Source of the DNA: Lanius collurio | Lineage: Eukaryota > Chordata > Aves > Passeriformes > Laniidae | Length of the DNA: 64,000 nt | Assembly (NCBI GenBank): GCA_020086605.1 | Contig: JACBWW010000004.1 | Location: 24,722,387-24,786,386 of the forward strand | Reading direction: 5' to 3' | Part shown: positions 52,888 through 64,000 of the stretch, one piece after another | Layout of the letters: every line of letters starts with the position of its first letter | Position numbering within the stretch: position 1 is the first letter of the stretch | The notes under the pieces: model-generated | Seen by the model: the letters and a program-made list of their open reading frames with translations, nothing else | What the model was told of the DNA's origin: nothing | Database searches by the model: none | Position numbers and translations under genes: made by a program

Positions 52888-53180
52888 ACAAATTGGTTAC
52901 GAGGCATTTACAACTGATGCACATATCGTGAAATTATTTCTGCCGAGTTTCCTCCATGACCTGCCCGTGGGACATGACATGCTCTGAGATGCATCGCTCT
53001 ATCAAACTGAATCTTTCCAGGACAATGCAAATTATGACAAATTCCATCATCCCGCATTATGCGCTTCATGCTAATCTTCCTAATTCGAGAAAATCAGAAG
53101 GGCTTGCTGTTCTGCTGAAGGGCACGTTGTCTGAATGAATGATGGTGAAAGAACATCCACAAGCCCCTTCATCTTCTAAT
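52888..53180. promoter_or_regulatory. Candidate conserved non-coding element with POU octamer
   Basis: High-complexity, CpG-containing sequence (ATCGTG, TGCCGAG, GCCCGTGG, CATCGCTC, TCCCGCATTATGCGC) sits in an otherwise CpG-poor intron. It contains the exact POU-factor octamer ATGCAAAT (53025-53032). A 60-codon plus-strand frame here has no recognisable protein. The texture is that of developmental enhancers, but conservation was not tested. Confidence 0.4.
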
Positions 53181-54659
53181 CCCAGCTGTGGCCACCTCTG
53201 TGGCCACTGAACTTTCTATGTCATTCTTGAATCAGAATTACCTCAGGATCATGCCTTTGACAAAGTATAGGGAATAAGAATGATTTTTGGTTTTGGACTT
53301 CAATGGCTTTTTCTTTAGAAAAGCAATTTTATCAAAAGTTTCATCACAGATCCTTCTTCCTATTTCTTCTACTCTGCCAGACTTTCACAGTAGGAGTGCA
53401 ATCTCCAAGGAAAGCTAAACAGCCTCTCAGAGTGGACTTTGAAACAATTTCAGCTATAGGTTTCAGGCAATCACTGGTCTTGAGCAGTTTTCTCTTTGAG
53501 ACCTTACGCTGCTGACTCAAAGCAAACCACCAACCTGCAGCACATTCTTCAGAAAGTCCCCAAGACGGAAAACTGCTGCATCTCTGAATCATTCTTCACT
53601 GGCTCAGAAGGTGGCAGTATTACCACATGAAAGAAATTCGCCTCCTCCTAGTATTCCATATCCACATTGCTGAAATAAACATGTTTAATTCCCATAGAAG
53701 CATATATTTTATCCTGTGGCATAATTTACTTATAACGTTAAAACTCAAACATGGAGCAATTTGTAGCAATAACTATGATTATGCTGTTAGTGGCCCAAAT
53801 GTCACTGTCTAGATTAGGCTAAATGATACCTAGCACCAAAGAGCTTCTGTGATTTATTTTTTATTATCACTGGTAAAACTCACATGCTTAAAAAGCTCCC
53901 CATTCAAATTATTCAGTCTTCTTGAAGACTGAGGTAATCATAGAAAATCTTATAAAAAATTATAAAAGTCTTAAATTATAGCCATGCTTAAAATATATAA
54001 ATTTTTTGGGCAGGCAGATATGTTACTACAGATATAAAACTTCACAGTAAAAATACATTGCGTACTGCAGAGTAGAATTAAAATATATACATTTTTGACA
54101 ATATGTAAGACTGAAAATTAAAAGAGTTTAGAACCAGAAAAAGCAATGTATTGCTTTATGAAATAAAATGCATGTTTGAAAACATTCTCAGAAATATTAA
54201 TAAATGTACTTATGAAACTGTTTCATGGAAAATAAAAGAGCATTAAGATTTTTAAATAGTTTTTGCCCTAATTTTCTTTATTTTAAAATCTCAATTAATG
54301 GGATCCTTCTCCTACCTATTTCTATAGTAGGAACATTTCAATCAACAGGAACTCTGTCAAGAGTTATTATGGATAATACTTCTTCTATACTATTACCTCA
54401 AATAAAACCAGATTTTTTGATTTTTGAAAAATGTAGTGAAAGCTATACATTCCAGTTCAATAAGCTTTTCAGAAGGAATAAACAAACACTCAGTAACCAG
54501 AATGCAGGCAAGTTTTGTTTTGCATTTACAATCTCTGCTTTAATGGAATCTTGCATAATTGGCCTGATGTTATACTAAGCCTTCATACATGCCTAATAAG
54601 TACATAGCACAGATCCACATTAAAGTATTACTAAGAAGAGACAGGAAGATCTTTAGATT

Positions 54660-55060
54660 TATACTTCATTCCCAGTGAGACCCAAACCCTCAGAGGTAAA
54701 CGACTATGTGAGCATCATTTCAGCAAAAGGCACCGGGCACACCCTGTGCATGCTGTGGCTTGTTGACATGAACCAGGGCAGGCAGACACCAATAATACAT
54801 GAAGTGCGGTTCAGAGGCAATTAGGATCAGTTGTCAAGGCCAGGCCATTAATGAAAGAACATGTCAGAGGAGCTGGAGACTTCAATGGTTGAGGGCAAGA
54901 AGGCGATTTAGTGTGACAGATCGAGTCCTTCCAATGTCCTCAGTGGTACATGCTAATACCAGCCTTAACAACCTTTTGTGGCAGTGTATAATGCGACTAA
55001 CATGGACTTTGATTCAGCAAAATGACTGCTGCCACTGTTAGTCTGTCTCATTCCAACAAC
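54660..55060. promoter_or_regulatory. Candidate conserved non-coding element with homeodomain and TALE-like sites
   Basis: Complex sequence with retained CpGs (AAACGAC, CACCGGG, GTGCGG, GGCGATTT, GATCGAG, ATGCGAC), TAAT-core words (CAATTAGG, CCATTAATG) and a TGACAG word (54914-54919) of the MEIS/TALE type. No repeat family or protein is recognised. Enhancer function is inference. Confidence 0.4.
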
Positions 55061-56155
55061 AGTAAAAGCACTGCTACAAATAATTACCCACTTCCTTCTC
55101 CCCCCTTGTCCATTTAATGCAGCAGTCCTTTATGCATGCCATACTGTTTCTCACTAGAAGGTCACAACGTTTATCATGCTGCTTTCTTTTCTTTCTGTCA
55201 TGTCCTTTTTATTTGTTAATATAATCTGAAATTATCCTGTAAAACAGTTGTGTGCAAGTAAAAGGAAATCAACTATAAATGTAACATTACCTCATATGAC
55301 TAATAAATACAAAAAGAGAAAACCAAACTGGTGTAAAAGATTCACTAACTATTCTGTCAATTATGCAAGGAATATGCTGCAACATGAGATGAATATTCAT
55401 CTTACTTATAACATCATCTACTGGATTAAATATATACAGTAACTTTAATGACCATGAAAATGAAATCCTGATGCTTTATACATAATTTGGCACTTGGTTG
55501 TTTTTCCTGTTGTTACTGTCAGCACTACTAATTTTTATGAAAACCTACAGACTCTAAATTCCTAACACTCAATTACAGGATGAAAGGAAGCATAAATTTA
55601 GAAAAAAGAACCTGAAACAGCAGTTGTATTGTAGCCACAATACTAAAGTTGGGGACATCACTGAAACAAGACAATGTTGTGTTTTCTTATAGAAGACATG
55701 ATCTGTTTCTCAAACAAGAGTTTTCAAATAAGACTTCACAAACCATCTTCTTAACTACATTACCTAATTTCTCAAAGTACATTCCTGCTATTCTGTACCT
55801 CTTTCAAGATCAGTTTCTTTTTAAGGCTTCAAAATTCTGTCCACATAAGAATATGCTATACCATGCATTTTTAGGTGTGAGAAATTTAATTTCAGAAATG
55901 GCAGGATTAAAAGAAAAGGTTAGTCATATTCACCAGAATTCCCCAAATATTTCAAGGGGGAATTCATTGATTTGTCAACGTAAACATTGCCCTACCAAAA
56001 ATAAAGATGACTTCTTGAGCCTTATTTTATTCACCTTACAACAGATGATGTGGTTCTCCCCTATCACTTCTGTCATTTGGCTATGCCTGAACTGACCTTT
56101 CTAGAGGCAATACTTATCTGTGAGTGACAGGAGAAACTATCTCCAGCAGGATGAA

Positions 56156-56462
56156 TTTCCTTCTCTCTCTTCATTTCTCTACACTTTGCCTACTTTCTGT
56201 CCGACTCGTTTTAGTTTCTCCTTCTTTTTTTCTCCATTTCTTTCTTTGTTTATGATGCTACAGCTAACCTCTTCTTAAACCTCTTTGCCAACATTCCCTT
56301 TCCAACCCATAAACTTCTGTTAACCTTTTCAGTATCTACTTATTTGATATACTTTACAATTTCTTTTTCTTTTCAACCTTCTCTCTCTTCATTTTATTCT
56401 TTGCTCTTTTCCATTTAATTCTGTCCTTCATTTTTGCACCTTTGCCAGCACCTCTTCCAACC
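56156..56462. other. Strand-asymmetric pyrimidine-rich tract
   Basis: About 300 bp in which the + strand is strongly dominated by C and T, with only short purine interruptions. The reverse strand gives a Lys/Arg-rich open frame (56354-56578) that is a by-product of this composition. Confidence 0.75.
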
Positions 56463-57734
56463 AAAGTTAAAGAGAAAAATCCCACTGACCACAATGTGAG
56501 TATGCTCCATTGCAAGTATTTAGCCCTAGATATACTACCAACATCAGTGCATCCAGCACAAGTAGCAGTTGTTGGCATTTACATGATTAGCATTACTGCT
56601 ACTTCTTTGATGGAATAATGCATAAATGATGGGACTGCAGGTATTAGAATTACAGGTCCATGGTGCATTATGAGGGACACAAAGCAGAAATATAATGGAG
56701 ATAGCAGTGATCTCATATTTTATCTACATAGATTGATTATTTTGGATTGTGGTAAGTATTCCCAAATGAAAGTTATATATAACTCTTGGTGTATATATAT
56801 ATGAGGAATAAACATTAAATTAAAATTTATGCATGTGGGTAACCCAGTATAATTTTTAGATTTGGATTCAGATTGGCATTAAAATTCTATCTTCAAAATT
56901 GTGATGTCTCTATAGATATGCCAGTGATTATCCTACCCTTATTTAGTAAGAGATCTGACATTTAACAAAAAACAAAACATGGAAAGTATTATCAGAGCAA
57001 CATTAAAAAAAAATCCCTCCAGTATATCACAGTATTTCATAAAGCAGAATCAAAAGTTCAGGACTGGCATTTAAAGAATATTTTAATTTTTCTGTACCTT
57101 TTTGTACTTCTTTTTTCTTTTGTGCAAGTATAATGACCTTCTATCAAAATTATTTGTAAACAACTGCTTCAAGATTATTTTTCTCTTTTGCTAATATTTA
57201 TTAAATATTTCCCACACAATTAAACAAGGTTTTACACATAGTATCTCAAGCTTTAAAGATATATTACTGGATGGCTTGGAAATAATTATCATAAACACAG
57301 GAATGACAGACACAAATATTTAATATCATGCAATTCTGAAATTTGATAGGATTTATAGATGCATTATGTAAGACATTCTTTTGAGGATTTATAACAAATC
57401 TTTTCCCAGAAATTAATTAGGCTTTAACGTAAGTATATAGGAACATTCTTAAAGCAATTTGAAAACACTGAACACAAATAAAACTACAATATGTACATAT
57501 TAGAAACTGCAATATTTAATAATCAAGATATTTTCCTAAACTGGAACTATTTTCAATATCCACTCATATATGTACACATACTTCTGTTTGCTACTAATTA
57601 ATTTCAAATACCTGGGAAAATCAAAATGCATTCTGATGTAACAGATGCCTCACAATACAGAGGTTTTGACTTTAAAGAAAACAGCTTGCTTCTTACATAA
57701 GAACTCTCTCAAATTACTCAAGTGAGGGAATAAA

Positions 57735-57801
57735 AAGGAAGGAAGGAAGGAAGGAAGGAAGGAAGGAAGGAAGGAAGGAAGGAAGGAAGGAAGGAAGGAA
57801 A
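57735..57801. repeat. (GGAA)n microsatellite
   Basis: Sixteen or more perfect AAGG/GGAA units without interruption. The reverse strand gives the serine-leucine-proline-phenylalanine repeat peptide seen in an open frame there. Confidence 0.97.
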
Positions 57802-60800
57802 CACAACACAGCAGTACAAAAAGCCCCCTAACCTTTCTTACCAAATACAAGTGCAAAAAGTCACAGCGAAAGAAATATAAAAGAAATTTAGAAATAAAAT
57901 AACTTTGCTGCCTAATATAAACAAGTCATACTTCTCATCGCCAAGGACCACAAAATAACTCAGAAACAGTTTTTAGGATATTTAGGGGAAAATTAATTCA
58001 ACACTGATATAAAACTCTAACTGCAAAGAGAAGAAACAGGTCACTAACACTGTATACTAAAAAAAAATCCTACCTAGGAGACAGTGGATATGGAACTTTC
58101 TCTAAAAATATCTGTCTAGTTATACAACTCAAACTTGATCAGAACTTTGGAGCTAAAGCTCTTATTTTTAACCCTGTCTGGATTGTAACTGCAAAATACA
58201 AAACTCCTCAGCATCAGCTCAGTGTGCTCACTTAAAAAGTGTTTCAAGAAGCAATGTATGACAATATATAATATATAACATGCTTTCAGAAATTAACATG
58301 CCAGAATCAGTGCAAGTAAGCCACTACAAATTCAGACTATGAATACAATCATGATTTTTAACATTGTCTTCTTTAATAGAAGAAAAAATAATCAGAAAAC
58401 AATTTCAAACAAGTAATAACCATGGGGAAAACCCATATAAACCTTTGAAAAGACTTTGGCTGGCCTTGAAAACAAACAAAAAAAAGAAAGGGATGTCAAA
58501 AATTGTTTTGTGGCACAGAGATATCACATCCTGGACTCTTTAAGCCTAAGACAAGTGAGAATCTGGACATAGGCATGCATGTAAGTTTGACTTTTCCATT
58601 TTAAACAGCCGTAAAATGCAACAGTCAGGTTGACTAAGAGATTTTTTCCTTGTTTTGAAAATGTTGTCCTATCTCATTACAAAGAGCTTCTAAGAGAATG
58701 TTCTGAAACAGAATTCTCTCAGTTTTTCAAGGCTGGCTTTTTTTATTAGGTTGAGAGAGCTTGTGGTGAGAAACAGCACAATTGAACCAGGGATAAAATG
58801 TGTTCAATCCCTGAAATGTTACCTAGAGTTGAGCTGAAAACTGTGCCTCTCCAATAACAAAGAAAATATGATAATGCTAGCTTAAAAGAATGATGTTTTC
58901 CAAGTCTTTACAATGGTAAAAGGAAGCTTAGTCAACAGAAATAGAAGGGCAAAAATTATTTGTGATCCCTTGGATTCAAAAAGAAAGGATGGGGAAATGG
59001 GAAAGAAGTTAAAAACCGCCATTAAAGGGGAGATGATCTCATCAAGATCCATGGAAAAACCCTCACCACTTTCAAGGCAATGACCCTGTTTGCTTGCACT
59101 TCCTGAGGGAGTTAGATCCCATGTGGTTTATTTGCACTGAAGAAGTTTGAAAAGGAGAACAGTCTAAAGAGCACAGTGCTTCAATTCCCCAACTCAGTAG
59201 ACTATGATTTCAGCAAAAATAACAGCTAAAAGCAATGAGGTTTCACATTTAAAATACATGATAGAATACAGACCAAAACTTGGTTGGAAAAAAAAAAAGT
59301 TTGACACATTTTTGTGGTTCAATAGTATTTCACTCTGCAATGATAAGGAAGGCATCAATCTATCACAATCAGTTCACCTTGAACTTACTTTCAGTACCAC
59401 AATAAAAATAAAGCTATGTTTATGGTGTCTCAGTAAAAGAGAATTTCTCCAGAGAAGTAAAGGTACAGAAATTTCTAAATTGACATCTTGAATCATCTAG
59501 TAAGTTTTGAATACCTTCTCATATAACCAAGAAACTGGATTACAGTAGAAAGTGTCTATTACAAACAAGCTTATGGATACTGTAGGAAACAAGTGAGGAG
59601 GAAAGAAAGGTTGGTCCATGTGAGTATCCCAGCAGGTACACAGTAACACAAGGCAGCCTTACATGTGGAATGTGTGCAAACCTAAGCCAGCAGAAATGCC
59701 AGCTACACAAGGAACCACGGCATTGCTCCTGTATATGTTAATGAATGTCTAGGGATGAATTATCTAGGGCATGGTATGGCTCACAAACAGTTAACCTAGT
59801 GAAAATTCAAAGGAAGGAACATGAGCACTTCAAACCTGTCACAATAATCACATAACTGAACCTCTAGAGAAAGAGACAGTGTTTCAGTTACTGAGCTCAA
59901 CCCTCAGGCTCTCATGCATCAAATTCACAAATGAAAACAAACTGGGATGGGGGATGGAAAGAACTGTGGTGCCAAAATGCCAAGATAATGTAGTGGACTC
60001 AAATAAATTTGCCAATAGTGAATACATAATCTTAAAAAAGATGTCTGAACTCCAGCTAGGACCATTCCCATAAAATACAGTGAAGCAGAACATGAAAAAG
60101 TATGAATAGTGGGCATGATGACAGGAAATAATGTCGGTGATGGGTCTGAAAAAATGCAACAGCTTTTGAAGCTAAATGCAAGGTAAGTAGACCTACCAAG
60201 GTATCAAGTGTACTATCTTTATAAAAATAACAAAAACTACGGAAGAGAGGACATTTTAGGAGAGGAGGGAAAGAGGGAAAAAGATACAATATTAATTAGA
60301 AGAGACACCAAAACAGGTAGGTTATAGCCTCTAAAACATATAGAAGTTAAGAAAGATTATAGTGTCAACAACAGTATTTTGTTAGTAGAACTACTTTTTT
60401 CAAAGTTAGAGTAGAATTACAAATTTGAGTCCTTATTCTCACCTTCTGAAGGTATTTTTGTGAGTTTCCCTTAAGAATCAACACTGAGGGATTACAGAAT
60501 GATTTTTTTATTAGAAATGTTTACCTGGGTAATTTTATGTTCTCTAAAGACTTCCTGTCCCATTCAATCTGGAGCATACTCGTAGCTATGTTTCACTTCA
60601 CAAAGTTACCATGAAAACATTTGCAATATATTACAATACTGGAAGTGCTGGTATATAAAACAGACATTTAATAGGTCTGTTGTAGGGATTTCTTATTTTA
60701 GAGATGTCTTGGCGAGTTTTTCATTCCATTCTCAGGCACACTCTTAATCCATTAAGCATATTTGGTGTTGCACACCATTTGCTTCTACTGGCAAGCTCAG

Positions 60801-63800
60801 CAAGGCAAGAGGTCTGTTTGAACACCAGGGTGGATGGTTCTGAGATTTTCCTAGAAAGATTTCTTTTTTTCCAAAGTACAATCTTTTTTTCTGTTATAGG
60901 CTATAAATGTGTAATGATGGTCTAAAAATTCCATTGATGGATGGTGACAACAAATGATTTACTTCTTAATACTGTATTTCTGTGGCTCTTTTCACAGGAG
61001 AGGTTCTATTGATTAAAAACTCCTTTTAGATGACTGAGACAAGCATCTCACGTTTTCTGCTTACAAGAAATGTTTTATATGAGGGTCTAATTGTATATTG
61101 CATCTTTTAACAGTTTGGCGCAGATTTGTATTTTATGGAAATAGGTGGGCTCATGGTTTTTCTATACATATTGAAGTTTTTAGGTAACAATCAGGTAACT
61201 GATGATAACATCTAGGAAGGTAATATTTATATAGAAACATTACAAAGATGGCTTGGCAGAAAGTTGATAATTACTGAATTTGCGGTGGAACTCAACAAAG
61301 GAATTTAAGCTTCCAGTCAAGAAAATTTTGCATCTGTGCATGTCAGAGAGGCCACGATATCATGGTATAATTATTTAGAAACTCTTTTTCAAGGCAGCCA
61401 ATTAAAAGGTTAGTTAAAAATTAATGTTTATTGTTCTATAAAATCTGGTACAGTTGAGAATAGTGACAATGTAGTTGTTCTAATGGGAAAATAGATGTAT
61501 CTATTTCAGTTTTTCAAAATTTTGGTCCTTACCTTTAAAGCTTCAAACACATCCCACCATGAGGTGGCATATGGGCATACAGACTACTGTAGTGCTTCTA
61601 CAGAGGCACTGCAGAATACTGTGAGGCTGTTTGTCAATTCTGCTATGGAATCTGTGGAGAGTCTCCTTTTCTCTGTGGAAAACTTCTTTTTACATTAGTG
61701 TCAGACCCAGTTATACAGTCCTCATGGTTTATGATCACAGCTGTGTCTTTTGCTGTTTCTGGCTGAACCATACTTGGACACTGAATCTAAAGCAAGTCTC
61801 TCAGTGACAGTTTTTCACTGCGGCATTCATTGCTGGTTATTACAAAGCCAAATCTAAGACAGTCAGTATAATAGTTGAAATTGTAATTTGGTCTATTATA
61901 ACATTTTTAAACCTAAGATACTGGTCATCTCCTGTCATGTGTCATATGAAACAATAGCACTGGAAACAGCTTAAAAATATATTTTTTTAAAGAAAGTAAC
62001 AAAAAAATGCTCTAATTCTCTTCTTAACAATAATTATTTCTGTGTTTCTTAGGTCAGAAACACTTGTCTCTGCCAAGGACAGAACTGATTACTTTGTTTA
62101 GGTTGCTAAGCTTGTAGAGTAAGACAACCAAAAGAGAATGTGAATAAGACATTCAATGTAGAATAAGACATCTCAAATAAAAGTGGAATTAATTATTACT
62201 ATGGTTATTTTTTAAACAGTTGCTTCCCTTTCTATTCTTTTTACCTTAAAACAAAATTTTAAACTGAGTTTTGGCATCAGCTCCTCTTAAAGAAACTAGG
62301 AATTAAATCTTCTGATTAGTGCAGAAGTACAGTATATCCAAGACAGTGGATGAACTCTCTTACAACAACGGGATTGGCAAGCAGAGAGCAGTGAGGTTTA
62401 CAGGTTTAAATTATGATGTCCAATTCTTAGGACGTCATGAAGGAAAAGTGTCAGCCATTTATTTGTCCAGCGTTTGTAAGAGTGTTCAAAATCCACTAAG
62501 AGTCATAGCTACTACTATCCTGTTGATGCTACATTAAAATTTTTTCATTTTGTTAGAAGGTACCAGATGAACATGTCATCAAGGTTAGGGCATCACAAGG
62601 AAAATCAAACCACTGACATCATATATGCCTGAAGAGATTCCTCTGGACTTCAAAACACTATGCTGAATATTTTCTTGTCTTGCAGTTGGCTTAATATAAC
62701 TTAGAAAACTATGGACCCTTTGATTACAGAAGTAACTGGAGAGAAGGTCTCTCTTTTCACACTAAGCAATTTTCAAAATCAGGAAACATTCCTTTGGACG
62801 TGATGGGGGCTAGATGAAAAAAAGGTTGTTCACAAAAAAAGATGCAAAGGAACATATGCATTTTTATTTAAATAAAACCTTTCAGATACCAAGGGACTGC
62901 GCCTAGAAAAATCAAGACAATAGCTAGGGGAACTGGAAATATGACTGCCAGCACACTCTCAGTCATGCATTGCACATGTTCAGCTGCTTGGAAAGTACGA
63001 TATTCACCTCTAAGGAAGGGAAAAAAGAGTTACCTTGTATAGGCTGCTCATAGTAATCAAGCAATATTTGATTCATCTTCACTACTAAACCCCAGGCAGA
63101 TTTTTCATTAATATCAATGTTACAAGCTTTACACTCATAAATTAAAATCCTATACACAGAATTTAAGTATAAGAGCCGAACTCAATGGGATTCCTCCCAC
63201 ATACAGAAGTAAATTCACACATAAATGCTCATAGACGTAGTACAATAATAACACATTTCTGTAAGACTGCTAAATGGCAGGCCATCAGCCTTCACATGTG
63301 TCATTATTGGGAAAACATTCATATCTGCCAATAATTATGCTGTAATCACAGGCTTAAAGTTTTATTAGCATATTGAAAAATAGTTTGGTTTATCCGTAAA
63401 CATAAGGTTACTTATGCTGAGTATACAGTAAGGCTTGAAATCTGACAGAAAAAGGTAGAAACCCAAACCAAAAAAGCATTAAGGCTTTTTTGTCTTAGAT
63501 AAGGAAAAATGCTTTCTGAGATTATTTTAAAAATGTTATTTTCTATTAAGCAACTAAAAAATTCTTACAGATATACAAAGTTTTTAAACTACTCTCATTT
63601 TGTGTTAAAATTCCCAGTTAGAATACAAACTTACCTGGGATTCCCAACAGTAAGGACAGTGAATGGATAGCTGTCCAAATTAGACAATTAGAAGAATGAA
63701 ATACCATGTTGTCTTAGAGTCAGATTCTGGTCTGATAGACAGACCCTAAGTCAGATGTAAAGTCACAGTCTAGGACTGAAGAAATTGCCATGTTTGTATC

Positions 63801-64000
63801 ATGCCTTTGAAAGGAAACCCAAAGAATTGCTCCTTTAAACTATATTTGAAGAAAAAGATGAATTTGCTACCTTATGCAAATGCTAAAGCATTTTTAAGAA
63901 GGAAAAGAATTTAAATATAGGCCCCCTTACCTGGGCACATGAGAGATAGCTCTCACTTTACATACGTGCTGGATATAAGCAAAAAACAATCCAGAGAGCA

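Larger units (their letters stand above)
25529..64000 (-). other. DPH6: Probable upstream DPH6 intron; no exon recognised
   Basis: This is the region 5' of the exon at 25286-25528 in the direction of transcription. I searched by eye for the conserved motifs expected of the missing exons (GPYSQA, SGGKDS, GGEYET and LWQR-type peptides, reverse complemented) and did not find them. Short exons could have been missed. The stretch holds CR1 and SINE scraps, tandem repeats and several candidate conserved non-coding elements listed separately. The parts not listed are AT-rich DNA in which I see nothing. Confidence 0.5.

Noticed and set aside
62963..63157. Minus-strand frame ending at CAAG followed by GTAACT, considered as an upstream DPH6 exon
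   Set aside because: The peptide does not resemble DPH6 and there is no pyrimidine-rich acceptor at its other end.

Overview
The window looks like bird nuclear DNA: AT-rich, poor in CpG, almost gene-free, and carrying several 5'-truncated CR1 LINE copies (the dominant avian retroposon) and four degraded avian endogenous-retrovirus LTRs. No prokaryotic, plasmid or phage features are present, and nearly all open frames are chance frames in AT-rich DNA or shadows of repeats.

The only host gene I can support is on the minus strand: two consecutive internal coding exons, 25286-25528 and 2246-2651. Both have consensus splice sites, compatible phase and an uninterrupted frame. They encode 216 codons of a RidA/YjgF-like region that I read as the C-terminal tail of DPH6 (diphthine-ammonia ligase, formerly ATPBD4). 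Transcription runs from high to low coordinates. The ATP-binding N-terminal exons would lie beyond the right edge and the final exon beyond the left edge. The intron between the two exons is about 22.6 kb, and 25529-64000 would be further intron.

Layout: 1-2245, downstream intron with an old CR1 scrap, a solo LTR (1062-1520) nested in the 3' tail of a sense-strand CR1 (1521-2131), ending about 115 bp from the splice donor. 2246-2651, DPH6 exon. 2652-25285, intron with a CR1 (12969-13585), two related minus-strand LTRs (about 13900-14245 and 16050-16475) around a GC-rich block with a G-quadruplex motif, and a second copy of the first LTR type (22480-22928). 25286-25528, DPH6 exon. 25529-64000, intron with a CR1 reverse-transcriptase scrap (32262-32388), a tRNA-like SINE scrap (about 35635-35710), a plus-strand CR1 3' end (48305-48871), tandem repeats, a 300-bp pyrimidine tract, a (GGAA)n microsatellite, and several complex non-repetitive segments that look like conserved non-coding elements (about 29.2-29.7, 37.5-37.9, 52.9-53.2 and 54.7-55.1 kb).

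I see no new multi-gene system. The most useful observations are the RidA-bearing DPH6 tail, which the 267-residue human DPH6 protein lacks; the direct LTR repeats that flank one of its exons; and the dense nuclear-receptor half-site cluster near 29.25 kb.
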